Assembly (NCBI GenBank): GCA_029624735.1
Contig: JARSSM010000001.1
Coordinates: 124,001 to 188,000, forward strand
Direction of reading: 5' to 3'
DNA: 64,000 nt
DNA from: Defluviicoccus sp.
Lineage (GTDB): Bacteria; Pseudomonadota; Alphaproteobacteria; Rhodospirillales; Defluviicoccaceae
Below, piece after piece: positions 1-11,376 of the stretch. Each line of letters begins with the position of its first letter. The stretch's first letter is position 1. A program made the position numbers and the translations under genes. The notes below the pieces were generated by a model, which was not told the origin of the DNA, ran no database searches, and worked only from the letters and a program-made list of their open reading frames with translations.

Positions 1-1706
1 GTCTCGCCGAATATGCCGCTCAGGCACGACAGGTCGGCAGCCTCGCCTTTCGCGACCATGCTGCCGCCAACGCCCGCTTGCCCGACCTGCAAATGGCCTT
101 CAACGCGCTGGAGGCAACCCAGGAGCAGCTTTCCGATACGCTTGAAAGGGCGGTGGAAGAGAACCGTCTGCAGGGCGATGCCCATGACCATCTCGCGCAT
201 GCACTGATGCTGGGCGGCCTCGCCATCATGCTCGTCCTGTCAATCGCCAACGCCGTGATCATCACGCGCGCCATTATCCGCCCGGTCACCGTCATGACGG
301 GAGCCATGACCACGCTGGCAAGCGGCGAAACAGGAATCGACATCCCCGGCCGCGACCGCGCCGATGAGATCGGCGCAATGGCGCATGCCGTCCAGGTTTT
401 CAAGGTGAACGCCATTGCCAAAGCACGGCTGGAAGCTGAGCAGGAGGAGGGCAAGCGCCGCGCGGAATCCGAGAAGCGCCAACTAATGGACCAGCTGGCA
501 GCCAAGTTCGAGGCCGAAATCAACGGTATCGTCCAGGCCGTTGCCGCGGCGGCGGCGCAAATGCAGGCGACCAGCGAGACGATGTCGGCGACCGCCGGCG
601 AGACCAGCCGCCAGGCGGCGGGTGTCGCCAGTTCCTCGCAGCAGGCATCAGGCAACGTACAGATGGTCGCCGCAGCAGCGGAGGAACTCTCAGCCTCCAT
701 CCGCGAGATCAGCCGGCAAATGGCGCAGTCCCACACCATGACCCAGAGCGCAGCCGGCGAAGCCGAAACCGCGCGCGGCACTGTCAATGCCTTGGCCGAA
801 GTCGCGTCCCGCATCGGTGCCGTCGTCACGCTCATCAACGACATTGCGTCGCAAACCAACCTGTTGGCCTTGAACGCAACCATCGAGGCGGCACGCGCCG
901 GCGATGCCGGCAAGGGCTTTGCGGTGGTGGCATCGGAGGTGAAGGCGCTCGCCACCCAGACCACCAAGGCTACTGAGGAGATTGCGGCTCAGATCAACGC
1001 GGTGCAGGGCGAGATCACCGGCACCGTCGGTGCGATCGAGGGCATCACCGCCACCATCGGCCGCATCAACGAGATCGCCGCCACCATCGCCGCGGCCGTC
1101 GAGGAGCAGCAGGCGGCGACAGCCGAGATCGCACGCAACGTCGAACAGGCGGCGACCGGAACGTCTGAGGTCTCAAGCACTATTGGCACCGTCACGACCG
1201 CGGCCAACGAGACCGGCACCGCTGCAGGCGAGGTCATGCAGTCAGCACGGCGGTTGGGCGATCAAGCGGAAGCGCTCCGAGCCTTGGCTGATGGCTTTAC
1301 CGTCGAGATGCGTCTCTTGGGCCTCAGTGCGCCGGAGCTGATCGAGCGTGCCAAGGACGATCACAAGGCCTTCAAACAGAAGATCCTCGATGTCGTCGAC
1401 GGCCGGCTCAAGCTGAAAGCGGACAGAGTGCCTGATCATCACAGCTGCCGCCTGGGGCGGTGGTGCGACCAGGCGAGTGAGGCAATCCGCCGCACGCCCG
1501 GCTATCAGCAGTTGCTTGAACCGCACAAACGCGTGCACGACGCCGCAAGGCAGGTGCTGGTTGCGCTCGAGCAGAGCGGTGTTGAGGCAGCTCGCCGTGC
1601 CATCGGTCCCCTCACCGACGCTTCGGAGGCCGTGCTCCGCGCGCTCGACACGCTGGAAGCACAAGTCCTGGCGGTTGATGGTTCCCGCATGAAGGACGCT
1701 GCTTGA
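1..1706 (+). CDS. Methyl-accepting chemotaxis protein with C-terminal CZB domain (5' partial)
   Basis: The reading frame is open to the left edge (first full codon at base 3), so the N-terminus and most of the sensor region lie outside the window. What remains is a membrane segment (about nt 205-270), a HAMP linker ([11 protein letters not shown]... [14 protein letters not shown]), and the long signalling coiled coil with the receptor tip [20 protein letters not shown] that contacts CheA and CheW. The last ~110 residues form a chemoreceptor zinc-binding (CZB) domain: [15 protein letters not shown] and PHKRVH supply the His/Cys/His/His zinc set. CZB receptors are known to respond to zinc or hypochlorous acid; the ligand here is unknown. 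The signalling domain is nearly the same as that of the receptor at 2627-4306, which lacks CZB. Confidence 0.93.
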   Translation, partial: LAEYAAQARQVGSLAFRDHAAANARLPDLQMAFNALEATQEQLSDTLERAVEENRLQGDAHDHLAHALMLGGLAIMLVLSIANAVIITRAIIRPVTVMTGAMTTLASGETGIDIPGRDRADEIGAMAHAVQVFKVNAIAKARLEAEQEEGKRRAESEKRQLMDQLAAKFEAEINGIVQAVAAAAAQMQATSETMSATAGETSRQAAGVASSSQQASGNVQMVAAAAEELSASIREISRQMAQSHTMTQSAAGEAETARGTVNALAEVASRIGAVVTLINDIASQTNLLALNATIEAARAGDAGKGFAVVASEVKALATQTTKATEEIAAQINAVQGEITGTVGAIEGITATIGRINEIAATIAAAVEEQQAATAEIARNVEQAATGTSEVSSTIGTVTTAANETGTAAGEVMQSARRLGDQAEALRALADGFTVEMRLLGLSAPELIERAKDDHKAFKQKILDVVDGRLKLKADRVPDHHSCRLGRWCDQASEAIRRTPGYQQLLEPHKRVHDAARQVLVALEQSGVEAARRAIGPLTDASEAVLRALDTLEAQVLAVDGSRMKDAA

Positions 1707-1805
1707 CGGCCGTACACGTGCCCGCGTTTCGGCACCGGGACGCGCGGCTTGAGCCGGGCGTGCGGCGGTGGAACCGACGATCTTGGACTGTCTAACCTGT
1801 AGGTT

Positions 1806-1848
1806 GCCTCTATATGGACGTTCTCAACGTTAAGTATCCATAAAGGCA
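1806..1848. promoter_or_regulatory. Imperfect palindrome in chemoreceptor-sensor intergenic gap
   Basis: An interrupted dyad pairs TATGGA (1813-1818) with TCCATA (1837-1842), and GCCT on the left with AAGGC on the right. It lies in the 264-base gap between the CZB receptor and the exported sensor-like gene. It could be an operator or a weak transcription stop. No T-run follows it, so a standard intrinsic terminator is unlikely. Confidence 0.25.
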
Positions 1849-1970
1849 GCTGACAGATACTGGCTCGGGAGGCTCGCATCGAACGTTCGGCGCCGAGCCC
1901 CCAGGGCGTCAGCGGCAGTGCCGTAGCGACGCCGCCGTCGCCAAGGAAACAACAACAGTCAGGAAATGTC

Positions 1971-2558
1971 ATGATGCACGCCAGCTTTCGCCTTGCCGCC
2001 ATTGCCGTCACCACGGGTCTGATGATCGGCGGCGCCCAGGCCAATGAGTTCGAGAAGCCGATCAAGGAGTTCGCCAAGAGTCAGGTGCAGCCGTGGCTGT
2101 CGAGCCCGGAGGTGGTCGAGGCGATCAAGGCCCAGAACGTGACCAATGCCTCCCTGACCGAGGCCGACATCCAGAAGCTCGACAAGCAGTGGCGGGCGGA
2201 AACGTCGGCGAGCGCCAAGCCGCTGATCCAGTCCGTCAGCGGCAACAAGCTCTCAGCTTTCCTTGTCGCCAAGAAGAAGGAAAGCGGTGAGTTGATCACC
2301 GAGCTGTTCGTCATGGACGACAAAGGCCTGAACGTCGCTGTCAGCGACACGACCTCCGATTACTGGCAGGGCGACGAGGCCAAGTGGCAGAAGACGTTTC
2401 TCGTCGGCCCCGATGCCATCCACATCAGCGAAGTGGAAAAGGACGAGTCAACGCAGACCTTCTCCAGTCAGGTCAGCCTGCCGGTGACGGACCCAGCCAA
2501 CGGCAAGGTGATTGGGGCGGTCACGGTTGGCGTCAACGTCGAGAACCTGCCGCAGTAG
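1971..2558 (+). CDS. Exported PDC/Cache-like sensor protein, standalone
   Basis: This 195-residue protein starts with a signal peptide (about residues 1-25, ending ...GGAQA before NEFEKP). The mature part reads like a single PDC/Cache sensor fold: an N-terminal helix ([23 protein letters not shown]), then strands including [29 protein letters not shown] and a closing [20 protein letters not shown]. That pattern is typical of extracytoplasmic domains of chemoreceptors and kinases, but no membrane anchor or output domain follows. A purine-rich AGGAA sits about 8 bases before the ATG. Lying between two chemoreceptors, it may be a periplasmic ligand-binding partner; that role is inference. Homologues are usually annotated as hypothetical. 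Confidence 0.75.
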   Translation: MMHASFRLAAIAVTTGLMIGGAQANEFEKPIKEFAKSQVQPWLSSPEVVEAIKAQNVTNASLTEADIQKLDKQWRAETSASAKPLIQSVSGNKLSAFLVAKKKESGELITELFVMDDKGLNVAVSDTTSDYWQGDEAKWQKTFLVGPDAIHISEVEKDESTQTFSSQVSLPVTDPANGKVIGAVTVGVNVENLPQ

Positions 2559-2626
2559 CAGAACGCAAAGGGCGGAGGCTTGCGCCCACTGCCAGCGCGT
2601 CGGCGCCTTCCGCCGAAAGGAAAACA

Positions 2627-4306
2627 ATGAATCCGCACATTCTTGGCCGGCCCGCTGGCATGGCCTTCGGCAGCCGCCTTCTGTCCACGATCGGCCGCAA
2701 GATCAGCCTTGCGGTCGCCGTCGCTGCGACTCTCGGCCTGTTCACCGTCGTCGGACTGCAGACCTATTGGTTTGAAGAGAAGCTCACCTTTCAGCGTACC
2801 GATGCCGACGTGTGGATGACCCGCCTGCTGGCCGGCCAGCTGGCCGGCGGCATCCGCTTCGCGAAGGCGGAGAGCATCGAGCACACCTACGCCGACCTGG
2901 TCGGTGCGGCGGACTCCTCGGTCGCGGCACTCGCAACCTATGCCAAGAGTGGTACCCGACTCACCGAGTACCACAGCGCCTCACTGCCGCCGGCTGACAT
3001 GGCGGACCTCGAACGTCTGGCACGCGAAGCGGTTGAAGGCGGCGTGATCGCGCGTGCGTCGCGTGCCCAGCACGAGCTGGTTGCCGTTCCCGTCGTGTTC
3101 GGTGAGGGCAAGACCGTTGTCGGGAGTGTCGCCATCGCCTGGGATCTCAGTGCTCTAAGTGCTGAGCTGCGCCGCGTGAGCATGCGAACGGCGGGTGTCA
3201 CCATTGTCATATGCGTAGCGGTGATCGCCCTGATCGCCCTCTTGGTGCGGACGATGGTCTCCCGCCCCGTCGCCGCCATGACCGGCGTCATGACCGCTCT
3301 TGCCGAGGGGGAGACCGGCGTTGCGGTTCCCGGCCTGGGTAAGGCGGATGAGATCGGAGCGATGGCGGAAGCGGTGCAGGTGTTCAAGGAGAACGCGATC
3401 GCCAAGGCAAGGCTGGAGGGCGAGCAGGAGGACCTGAAGCGCCACGCCGAGGCCGGGCGACGAGAGACGATGAACCAGCTGGCGACCAAGTTCGAAGCCG
3501 ACGTATCCGGCGTCGTCCAGGCCGTCGCTTCGGCCGCGGCACAGATGCAGGTGACCAGCGAGGCGATGTCGGCGACCGCCGGCGAGACCAGCCGCCAGGC
3601 GGCCGGTGTCGCGAGCGCCTCGCAGCAGGCATCGGGCAACGTGCAGATGGTCGCCGCCGCAGCGGAAGAACTCTCGGCGTCCATCCGCGAGATCAGCCGG
3701 CAGATGGCCCAGTCGCACACGATGACCCAGAGCGCTGCCCGAGAGGCCGAGACCGCGCGCGGCACCGTCAAGGCACTCGCCGACGTCGCCGCCCGCATTG
3801 GTGCCGTCGTCACGCTCATCAACGACATCGCCAGCCAGACCAACCTGTTGGCGCTGAACGCTACCATCGAGGCGGCACGCGCCGGCGATGCCGGCAAAGG
3901 CTTCGCGGTGGTGGCGTCCGAAGTGAAGGCGCTCGCCACGCAGACCACTAAGGCGACGGACGAGATCGCCACCCAGATTGCTTCCGTTCAGGGTGAGATC
4001 ACCGGCACAGTCGGCGCGATCGAAGGCATCACCGCCACCATCGGCAGCATCAACGAGATCGCCGCGACCATTGCGGCGGCCGTGGATCAGCAGCAGGCGG
4101 CGACGGCCGAAATCGCCCGCAGCGTCGAACAGGCGGCAACCGGCACGCAGGAGGTCTCAAGCACCATCGACACCGTCACGGCGGCCGCTGGCGAGACCGG
4201 CACCGCTGCGGGCGAGGTGCTCACCGCCGCCCGCCAGCTCAGCCAGCAAGCCGCCACCATGCAGGACTTCGTCGGCCGCTTCGTCCACGAGGTCCGCGCG
4301 GCGTAA
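2627..4306 (+). CDS. Methyl-accepting chemotaxis protein
   Basis: A 559-residue receptor. The start at 2627 is chosen because GAAAGGAAAACA precedes it and the next residues lead into a first membrane helix ([20 protein letters not shown]). The periplasmic part (about residues 50-185) resembles a single-Cache sensor ([43 protein letters not shown]), like the soluble protein encoded just upstream. A second membrane helix ([17 protein letters not shown]), a HAMP domain and the canonical signalling tip [20 protein letters not shown] follow. It ends in HEVRAA with no CZB domain. Its signalling half is nearly identical to that of the receptor at 1-1706, which suggests a duplicated signalling module with different sensor and tail. 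Confidence 0.94.
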   Translation: MNPHILGRPAGMAFGSRLLSTIGRKISLAVAVAATLGLFTVVGLQTYWFEEKLTFQRTDADVWMTRLLAGQLAGGIRFAKAESIEHTYADLVGAADSSVAALATYAKSGTRLTEYHSASLPPADMADLERLAREAVEGGVIARASRAQHELVAVPVVFGEGKTVVGSVAIAWDLSALSAELRRVSMRTAGVTIVICVAVIALIALLVRTMVSRPVAAMTGVMTALAEGETGVAVPGLGKADEIGAMAEAVQVFKENAIAKARLEGEQEDLKRHAEAGRRETMNQLATKFEADVSGVVQAVASAAAQMQVTSEAMSATAGETSRQAAGVASASQQASGNVQMVAAAAEELSASIREISRQMAQSHTMTQSAAREAETARGTVKALADVAARIGAVVTLINDIASQTNLLALNATIEAARAGDAGKGFAVVASEVKALATQTTKATDEIATQIASVQGEITGTVGAIEGITATIGSINEIAATIAAAVDQQQAATAEIARSVEQAATGTQEVSSTIDTVTAAAGETGTAAGEVLTAARQLSQQAATMQDFVGRFVHEVRAA

Positions 4307-4322
4307 CCACTCTAGGTCCGCG

Positions 4323-5354
<1,032 letters not shown>

Positions 5355-5395
5355 CGCTTAATTCTCCCTCACGACAGCGGGCGGCACACGCCGCG

Positions 5396-6508
5396 TCACG
5401 CCGCGATCTTGTCAAGTTCGCGGATGATCGCCTCGCCCATCACCCGGGTCGAAATCCGCGCCTTGTCCACCTGCATGATATCGGCAGTCCGAAGGCCGCC
5501 GTCGAGCACGCGCTGGACCGCAGCCTCGATCAGCGCCGCTTCGGCCGCCCGATCGAGCGACAGGCGCAGGCACATCGCGAAGCTCAAGATCACCGCAAGC
5601 GGATTGGCAATCCCCTTGCCGGCAATATCGGGCGCGCTGCCGTGCACCGGCTCGTAGAGGGCGCGGCGGCGGCCGTGCGCATCAGTGGCACCCAGCGAGG
5701 CCGAGGGCAGCATGCCGAGCGAGCCGGTCAGCATCGCTGCTTCGTCCGACAAGATGTCGCCGAACAGATTGTCCGTAACAATGACGTCGAACTGCGACGG
5801 ATTGCGCACCAGCTGCATGGCGCAATTGTCGGCGTACATGTGCGTGAGCTCGATGGCGGGGAACGCCTCGTCATGCAGGCGCTGGACCTCCTCACGCCAG
5901 AGAACACCTGACTCCATCACGTTCGCCTTGTCGGCGGAGCACACGCGCTTGCTGCGGCCGGCCGCAATCTCGAAGGCGACGCGGGCGACGCGGCGGATCT
6001 CCTCGGTCGTATAGACTTGTGTATTGACGCCGCGGCGGCTGCCGTCAGCCAAGGTCTCGATGCCGCGCGGCTCGCCGAAATAGACGCCGCCCGTAAGCTC
6101 GCGTACGATCATGATGTCAAGGCCGCGCACAAGCTCCGGTTTCAAGGGTGAGGCATCGACGAGCGCGTTGAACACCACCGCCGGCCGCAGATTGGCGAAC
6201 AGCTCCAGGTCCTTGCGCAGTCGCAACAGACCCCGCTCCGGCTTGCGTTCAAACGGCAGGCTATCCCACTTCGGACCGCCGACTGCTCCAAGCAGAACCG
6301 CGTCGGCGGCCATGGCATCGGCCATCGTTGCCTCATCGATCGGCACGCCGTGCGCGTCGATCGCGGCGCCGCCGACAAGGCCTTCAATGACTTGAAGGCC
6401 GAAACCGCGCTTGCGCTCAAGCCACTCGATGAGGCGCCTGACCTCGGCCATCACTTCCGGCCCGATCCCGTCGCCGGCGAGAATCAGAAGCGTCTTGCCG
6501 CTGCCCAT
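5396..6508 (-). CDS. leuB: 3-isopropylmalate dehydrogenase
   Basis: Catalyses the NAD-dependent oxidative decarboxylation of 3-isopropylmalate, the third step of leucine synthesis. The 370-residue length fits the family. Visible signatures are GDGIGPEV at 12-19, the substrate and metal site ([31 protein letters not shown]) and the NAD-binding [14 protein letters not shown]. It lies between leuD and asd on the minus strand and probably belongs to the leu operon. Confidence 0.97.
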   Translation of the reverse strand: MGSGKTLLILAGDGIGPEVMAEVRRLIEWLERKRGFGLQVIEGLVGGAAIDAHGVPIDEATMADAMAADAVLLGAVGGPKWDSLPFERKPERGLLRLRKDLELFANLRPAVVFNALVDASPLKPELVRGLDIMIVRELTGGVYFGEPRGIETLADGSRRGVNTQVYTTEEIRRVARVAFEIAAGRSKRVCSADKANVMESGVLWREEVQRLHDEAFPAIELTHMYADNCAMQLVRNPSQFDVIVTDNLFGDILSDEAAMLTGSLGMLPSASLGATDAHGRRRALYEPVHGSAPDIAGKGIANPLAVILSFAMCLRLSLDRAAEAALIEAAVQRVLDGGLRTADIMQVDKARISTRVMGEAIIRELDKIAA

Positions 6509-6560
6509 CTGGGTTCCTCCGGCCGCCGCACTTGAAAAGGAGAAGCGTTGCGGCCGTTCG

Positions 6561-7172
6561 TCAGCGGAAGAGCCAAGGATACTGAGCCCGTTGGCGCTCC
6601 TCGAACGAATCGATCGCTGCGGCTTTCTGCATCGTCAGGCCGATATCGTCAAGGCCGTGCAACAGGCAATGCTTGCGGAAAGGATCGATCTCGAAACGCA
6701 TGGGCGCAAGGCTCGGAGCGTCCACCGTCTGCGCTGTCAGATCCACGGTGATGGCGACTTCCGGTTGTTGGGAGACAAGCGCACTCAAGGCATCGACATC
6801 GGCCTTCGGCAATACCACCGGCAGGATGCCGTTCTTGAAGCAGTTGTTGTAGAAGATGTCGGCGAACGAGGGCGCGATGATGCAGCGTATGCCGAAATCC
6901 AACAGCGCCCACGGTGCATGTTCGCGCGATGAGCCGCAGCCGAAGTTCTCGCCCGCGATCAAGATCGCAGCTTTCCGGTAGGCGGCGCGGTTAAGGACGA
7001 AGTCGCCAATCTCGTTGCCGGCCTGATCGAACCGCAGCTCGAAGAACAGCCCCTCTCCCAGCCCGGAGCGCTTGATGGTTTTCAAGAACTGCTTCGGGAT
7101 GATCATGTCGGTATCGACATTCATCATCGGCAGTGGGGCAGCGATACTTGAAAGCGTTGTGAAGGGAGTCAT
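6561..7172 (-). CDS. leuD: 3-isopropylmalate dehydratase small subunit
   Basis: Small (swivel-domain) subunit of isopropylmalate isomerase, which converts 2- to 3-isopropylmalate with LeuC. It is 203 residues, a usual length. The family signature [13 protein letters not shown] is at residues 78-90, and [15 protein letters not shown] near the N-terminus is also typical. In most genomes leuD directly follows leuC. Here about 0.5 kb holding two small genes separates them, and the gap to the toxin-like gene upstream is only 20 bases, so leuD is probably transcribed through that pair. Confidence 0.97.
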   Translation of the reverse strand: MTPFTTLSSIAAPLPMMNVDTDMIIPKQFLKTIKRSGLGEGLFFELRFDQAGNEIGDFVLNRAAYRKAAILIAGENFGCGSSREHAPWALLDFGIRCIIAPSFADIFYNNCFKNGILPVVLPKADVDALSALVSQQPEVAITVDLTAQTVDAPSLAPMRFEIDPFRKHCLLHGLDDIGLTMQKAAAIDSFEERQRAQYPWLFR

Positions 7173-7192
7173 GGCGATGGCCTGCCCGAAGC

Positions 7193-7471
7193 TCAGGATT
7201 GGATAACGCTCGTGAAATCGGACCAGTGTTCGACCTTGAAGGCCCTGATGTCACGGACCGAAGCAGGAAACCAAGGGAGCGCCTTCAAGGCCATGATCGC
7301 CCTAAACAGGTTTGCCAGATCGTCGCTCTGGGTAATGTAGACGCTCCCCTGAATCCGGCTAAAGGCATACTGACTCAGCACATTGGCGATATCTTGATAG
7401 GCCTGCGCGACCCCGCGGGGATGGCTTGCCTCGGTTTGCTTGACCACCAAGTCAAATGCGATCGCAAACAT
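7193..7471 (-). CDS. vapD: VapD-family toxin (Cas2-like endoribonuclease)
   Basis: A 92-residue protein with the full VapD pattern: N-terminal strand [15 protein letters not shown], the helix [13 protein letters not shown], then [25 protein letters not shown], and the end [16 protein letters not shown]. VapD proteins are small ribonucleases related to Cas2; in Haemophilus influenzae VapD is the toxin of the VapXD pair. The ATG overlaps the stop of the upstream small gene by one base (TGATG), as is common for antitoxin-toxin pairs with coupled translation. It lies inside the leucine operon, between leuC and leuD. Toxicity is inferred from the family. Confidence 0.88.
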   Translation of the reverse strand: MFAIAFDLVVKQTEASHPRGVAQAYQDIANVLSQYAFSRIQGSVYITQSDDLANLFRAIMALKALPWFPASVRDIRAFKVEHWSDFTSVIQS

Positions 7472-7665
7472 CAGTCAGCCTCGGGATCTTGGAGCGCGTG
7501 CGAGAGCAGATAATCCACCTCCTCTCCCGACTCCAGAACCCGAACCCGCAACAGCTTGTCGCCATTCGCAAGTTCTTGATTGATACCAAGGATCTCGTAC
7601 GTAGGCCCGACAGCACCAAAGCGCCGGAACTTACCAAGCGATAGATCTATCGTGTTGACGACCAT
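7471..7665 (-). CDS. Small protein upstream of vapD, likely VapX-type antitoxin
   Basis: A 64-residue protein, MVVNTIDLSLGKFRRF to LSHALQDPEAD, starting at the ATG on the minus strand at 7665. Longer in-frame extensions upstream run into leuC in another frame and are artefacts. The sequence (GPTYEILGINQEL, KLLRVRVLESGEEVDYLLS) looks like a small beta-rich protein of the DUF5397/VapX kind found before vapD in other bacteria. That family recall is from memory and needs a profile search. Position, size and the one-base overlap with vapD support an antitoxin role. It starts 29 bases after the leuC stop. Confidence 0.7.
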   Translation of the reverse strand: MVVNTIDLSLGKFRRFGAVGPTYEILGINQELANGDKLLRVRVLESGEEVDYLLSHALQDPEAD

Positions 7666-7694
7666 GTTAACACCTTCGAGATCCGCCACACGCC

Positions 7695-9104
7695 TCAGCG
7701 CATCAACTCCCGCACGTCGGTGAGCCGGCCTGTAACGGCCGCAGCAGCGGCCATTGCCGGGCCCATCAGATGCGTGCGGCCACCGCGCCCTTGCCGACCC
7801 TCGAAATTGCGGTTCGAGGTGGAGGCGCAGCGCTCGCCCGGCTCCAGCCGGTCGGCGTTCATGGCGAGACACATCGAGCAGCCCGGTTCCCGCCATTCGA
7901 AACCGGCGGCGCGGAAGACGCGGTCGAGCCCTTCCTCTTCCGCCTGCCGCTTCACCAGGCCCGATCCCGGCACCACCATGGCGCCGACACCTTCTGCCAC
8001 CCGGCGGCCAAGGACGACCTTCGCTGCCTCGCGCAGGTCCTCGATACGGCCATTGGTGCACGAACCGATGAAGACCCGGTCAACGCGGATGTCCTTAACC
8101 GGCGTGCCAGCCTCTAGGCCCATATACGCGAGCGCGCGCTCCATCGCCTGACGCTTGCCGGCCGAAGCGGCATCGCGCGGATCGGGCACCCGGCCGGTGA
8201 CCGGCACGACATCCTCGGGGCTGGTGCCCCAGGTGACCGAGGGCACGATCGCGGCAGCGTCGATCGTCACTTCCTTGTCGTAGGCCGCGCCGGGGTCGGA
8301 CGGCAGGGCGCGCCAACTGGCGACCGCCTGCTCCCAGGCCTGCCCCTTCGGGGCCATCGGCCGGCCGGCAAGGAAGCGGAAAGTCGTCTCGTCCGGCGCG
8401 ATCAGGCCGGCGCGCGCGCCCGCTTCGATCGACATGTTGCAGACCGTCATCCGGCCTTCCATGCTCAGGCCCGCGACCGCATCCCCCGCGTACTCGATGA
8501 CGTAGCCGGTGCCGCCTGCGGTGCCGATGGTGCTGATGATGGCGAGGATGAGATCCTTCGCCGTCACCCCGAAGGCCAAGTCACCGGTGACACTGACGCG
8601 CATGTTCTTGGCCGGCTTCTGCAGAAGCGTCTGGGTCGCCAAGACATGCTCGACCTCGGACGTGCCGATGCCGAACGCCAGCGCACCGAAAGCACCGTGC
8701 GTCGAGGTATGGGAATCACCGCAGACGATCGTCATCCCAGGCAGCGTAAAGCCCTGCTCCGGGCCGATGATGTGGACGACACCCTGGCGGATGTCGGTCA
8801 TCGGCAGGTATTCGATGCCGAACGCCTCGCAGTTGCGCGCCAGCGTTTCAATCTGGATGCGCGATTCGGCATCGGCGATGCCTTGCGCGCGGTCGGTGGT
8901 CGGCACGTTGTGATCGGCGACCGCGAGCGTCGCTTCCGGCCGCCGCACCGCCCGGCCGGCGGTGCGCAGCCCCTCGAAGGCCTGCGGGCTCGTCACCTCA
9001 TGCACGAGATGACGATCGATATAGATCAGGCAGGTGCCGTCCGGTTGCCGGTCGACCAGGTGCGCATCCCAGATCTTGTCAAACAGCGTGCGCGGCTTGC
9101 TCAT
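7695..9104 (-). CDS. leuC: 3-isopropylmalate dehydratase large subunit
   Basis: Large subunit of isopropylmalate isomerase, an aconitase-type enzyme with a [4Fe-4S] cluster. It is 469 residues from [17 protein letters not shown], the usual N-terminus; the in-frame extension upstream is out-of-frame rplS sequence. Aconitase motifs include [21 protein letters not shown] and the cluster-binding cysteines in [13 protein letters not shown] and [13 protein letters not shown]. The gene is 16 bases after rplS and is followed by the VapX/VapD-like pair rather than by leuD. Confidence 0.97.
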   Translation of the reverse strand: MSKPRTLFDKIWDAHLVDRQPDGTCLIYIDRHLVHEVTSPQAFEGLRTAGRAVRRPEATLAVADHNVPTTDRAQGIADAESRIQIETLARNCEAFGIEYLPMTDIRQGVVHIIGPEQGFTLPGMTIVCGDSHTSTHGAFGALAFGIGTSEVEHVLATQTLLQKPAKNMRVSVTGDLAFGVTAKDLILAIISTIGTAGGTGYVIEYAGDAVAGLSMEGRMTVCNMSIEAGARAGLIAPDETTFRFLAGRPMAPKGQAWEQAVASWRALPSDPGAAYDKEVTIDAAAIVPSVTWGTSPEDVVPVTGRVPDPRDAASAGKRQAMERALAYMGLEAGTPVKDIRVDRVFIGSCTNGRIEDLREAAKVVLGRRVAEGVGAMVVPGSGLVKRQAEEEGLDRVFRAAGFEWREPGCSMCLAMNADRLEPGERCASTSNRNFEGRQGRGGRTHLMGPAMAAAAAVTGRLTDVRELMR

Positions 9105-9120
9105 CGTCCCGTGTGGTGCC

Positions 9121-9588
9121 TCACTCGCTCGCGGCTTGGTCCGGCTCTGCCGCCGCCGCCTGACTGGCTTGACCGGCCTTCGCTTGCGCGGCTGCCGTCC
9201 GCTCGGCCGCATCCAGCTTGGCGACAAAGCCGTCGGTTTTCTCGGAGATACGCGCCTTCTTACCGCGCAGGTTGCGCAGGTAATAGAGCTTGGCGCGGCG
9301 AACATCGCCGCGGCGCACGACCTCGATGCCGGCGACGTTCGGCGAGTACAGCGGGAACACCCGTTCCACTCCCTCGCCGTACGAAATCTTGCGCACCGTG
9401 AAGGAGGAATTGAGGCCGCGGTTGCGGCGCGCGATGCACACGCCCTCGAACGCCTGGATGCGCTCGCGCGTCCCCTCGACCACCTTGACCTTGATGCGAA
9501 CGGTATCGCCCGGCGCAAACCACGGAATTGCGCGCTCCGCGCTGAGCTTCTCGATCTGCTCTTTTTCCAGCTCTTCAATCATGTTCAT
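9121..9588 (-). CDS. rplS: 50S ribosomal protein L19
   Basis: Ribosomal protein at the 30S-50S interface. The core is standard: [58 protein letters not shown] and [15 protein letters not shown]. The protein is 155 residues, about 35-40 longer than the usual L19, because of an Ala/Gln-rich tail after residue ~120 ([15 protein letters not shown]...). Such low-complexity tails also occur on S16 and L21 in this window. It is last in the rpsP-rimM-trmD-rplS set. Confidence 0.97.
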   Translation of the reverse strand: MNMIEELEKEQIEKLSAERAIPWFAPGDTVRIKVKVVEGTRERIQAFEGVCIARRNRGLNSSFTVRKISYGEGVERVFPLYSPNVAGIEVVRRGDVRRAKLYYLRNLRGKKARISEKTDGFVAKLDAAERTAAAQAKAGQASQAAAAEPDQAASE

Positions 9589-9607
9589 TGCCGTTCGCCT
9601 TGCTCAT

Positions 9608-10366
9608 TCACTCATCATCTGTCGGGGCGGCCACCGCCTCTGCCGCACATCGGGGGCGCCGCAGGTACGCTGACCACAGATCGGGGCGGCGCGCCTGGGT
9701 CATCGCCTCGGCCTCCGCCCGGCGCCACGCCTCGATCCGGGCGTGATGGCCGGACAAAAGGATCTCCGGCACTTCCCGGTCCTGCCAAACGCGCGGCCGG
9801 GTGTACTGGGGGTACTCAAGCAAACCGTGCTCGAAGCTCTCCTCGTGTAACGACTGCGCGGCACCGACCACACCGGGCAGGAGCCGGATGCAGGCATCGA
9901 TCAGCGCAATTGCCGCCGGCTCACCGCCGGACAGGACGAAATCGCCGAGGCTGATCTCGTCCGGCTGCCACGCGTCGAGCACCCGTTCGTCGATGCCCTC
10001 GTAGCGGCCACACAACAAAGCCACACCCGGCCCGGAAGCCAGCGCCTGGACCTGACCCTGATCGAGCCTGCGCCCGCGCGGCGTCAGGTGGACAAGCGGC
10101 AGCTCAGGTGCCAACGCACGCACGTCGCCGATCGCCGCATTGACGACATCGGGCCGCAAGACCATGCCCGGCCCGCCGCCATAAGGCGCATCGTCGACCG
10201 AGTGGTGCTTATCGCGTGCAAAGGTGCGAATGTCCACCGTTTCCAGCGCCCAGACGCCGGCCTTGAGCGCCTGGCCGGCGAGCGACAAACCCAGCGGGCC
10301 AGGAAACATCTCCGGGAACAACGTGAGGACGATGGCCGTCCACGGCTGTGCGGCGGTCGAAGCCAT
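9608..10366 (-). CDS. trmD: tRNA (guanine-37-N1)-methyltransferase
   Basis: Methylates G37 next to the anticodon and so prevents +1 frameshifting. It is 252 residues, a usual length. SPOUT-knot motifs are visible: [38 protein letters not shown] and the SAM loop [21 protein letters not shown]. It lies 19 bases before rplS and 3 bases after rimM in the conserved ribosome-maturation operon. Confidence 0.97.
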   Translation of the reverse strand: MASTAAQPWTAIVLTLFPEMFPGPLGLSLAGQALKAGVWALETVDIRTFARDKHHSVDDAPYGGGPGMVLRPDVVNAAIGDVRALAPELPLVHLTPRGRRLDQGQVQALASGPGVALLCGRYEGIDERVLDAWQPDEISLGDFVLSGGEPAAIALIDACIRLLPGVVGAAQSLHEESFEHGLLEYPQYTRPRVWQDREVPEILLSGHHARIEAWRRAEAEAMTQARRPDLWSAYLRRPRCAAEAVAAPTDDE

Positions 10367-10369
10367 GGT

Positions 10370-10948
10370 TCACCCGTCCCCGCTCTCGCCATCCACAGCC
10401 GGCGCCAGCAGTCCCGGCAGCGGCGCGATCAGAAGCCGGCCACGGGCAAGATCCACCGCCGGCACCGCTTCGCGCGTAAACGGCACCATGGCAACGCCGC
10501 CTTGCGCCAGCGCGATTTCCAGCACGGCGCCGGCGCCGAAATCGTGCACCGCATCCACCCGACCGATCGGGCGCGCCGCCTCGTCCTGCTCATCGGCGCG
10601 CTCGGCCATGAGCCCGATCAGATCGGCGAAATAGAACTCGTCCTCGGCCGGCGCGGGCAGAGCCGCCCGGTCGACGAACAGCTCGATGCCCTTCACGGCT
10701 TCGGCGGCCGTCCGGTCGGCGATGCCGTCGATGCGAGCGATGACGCCGCCGGACCCATGGCCGACCACGTTGAGCGTGAACCGGCGCACCCCTGCGGCGT
10801 CGCTGACAGGCCCGTAGGCAGCGACATCCTCCGGCGCGGCCGTGAAGCTTTTCACCCACACATCGCCATTCAGGCCGCGCGCACCGGCGAAGGCGCCGAC
10901 GCATACGCGCCGGCCCACCGATTGCCGATCTGCTTGTTGCCCGGCCAT
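10370..10948 (-). CDS. rimM: Ribosome maturation factor RimM
   Basis: Assists assembly of the 30S head by binding S19. The 192-residue protein has the RimM N-terminal barrel (VCVGAFAGARGLNGDVWVKSF) and a PRC-barrel (YFADLIGLMA, IGRVDAVHDFGAGAVLEIA, MVPFTREAVPAVDLARGRL). It is placed between rpsP and trmD as in most bacteria. The start MAGQQADRQSVGRR follows rpsP by 36 bases. Confidence 0.94.
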   Translation of the reverse strand: MAGQQADRQSVGRRVCVGAFAGARGLNGDVWVKSFTAAPEDVAAYGPVSDAAGVRRFTLNVVGHGSGGVIARIDGIADRTAAEAVKGIELFVDRAALPAPAEDEFYFADLIGLMAERADEQDEAARPIGRVDAVHDFGAGAVLEIALAQGGVAMVPFTREAVPAVDLARGRLLIAPLPGLLAPAVDGESGDG

Positions 10949-10984
10949 CGCGCGATCCGCCCCGTCGATCCGATGTGTGAGCGG

Positions 10985-11329
10985 TTAGCCAGCCGGCGCT
11001 GCCGCCGCGGCCTGCAGGCGCGCTTGCGCCTTCTTCTTCGGCTGTGGCTTCAGCGTTTGCTCGGGGCGCTCAGGCAAGGCCATCAGCCCCGCGCGGGCAC
11101 AGAAGATCGCCACCCGGTCGCTCGGCTGGGCACCGACGCCAAGCCAGTACTGCAGGCGCTCTGTTTTCAGCACGACACGGTCGGAGCGATCGCTCGGCAG
11201 CATCGGATCATAGGTGCCCAGCACCTCAATGAACCGGCCGTCACGCGGGCTGCGCGAGTCGGCGACAATGATGCGGTAGAACGGGCGTTTCTTGGCGCCA
11301 CCCCGTGCCAAACGAATTCTCAGTGCCAT
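10985..11329 (-). CDS. rpsP: 30S ribosomal protein S16
   Basis: Small-subunit protein with the hallmark start [35 protein letters not shown] and YDPMLPSD. It is 114 residues; the common length is 80-90, and the excess is a Lys/Ala/Gln-rich C-terminal tail ([21 protein letters not shown]). It follows ffh by 47 bases and is first of the rpsP-rimM-trmD-rplS group. Confidence 0.97.
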   Translation of the reverse strand: MALRIRLARGGAKKRPFYRIIVADSRSPRDGRFIEVLGTYDPMLPSDRSDRVVLKTERLQYWLGVGAQPSDRVAIFCARAGLMALPERPEQTLKPQPKKKAQARLQAAAAAPAG

Positions 11330-11376
11330 ACCGTCGATCCATTCCTCATCTCAAAGGCTCGCAAAAAAGCCGCGTG

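Noticed and set aside
20..967. A 315-residue minus-strand frame opposite the first chemoreceptor
   Set aside because: Mirrors the Ala-rich signalling coiled coil; an equal frame appears opposite the second receptor for the same reason.
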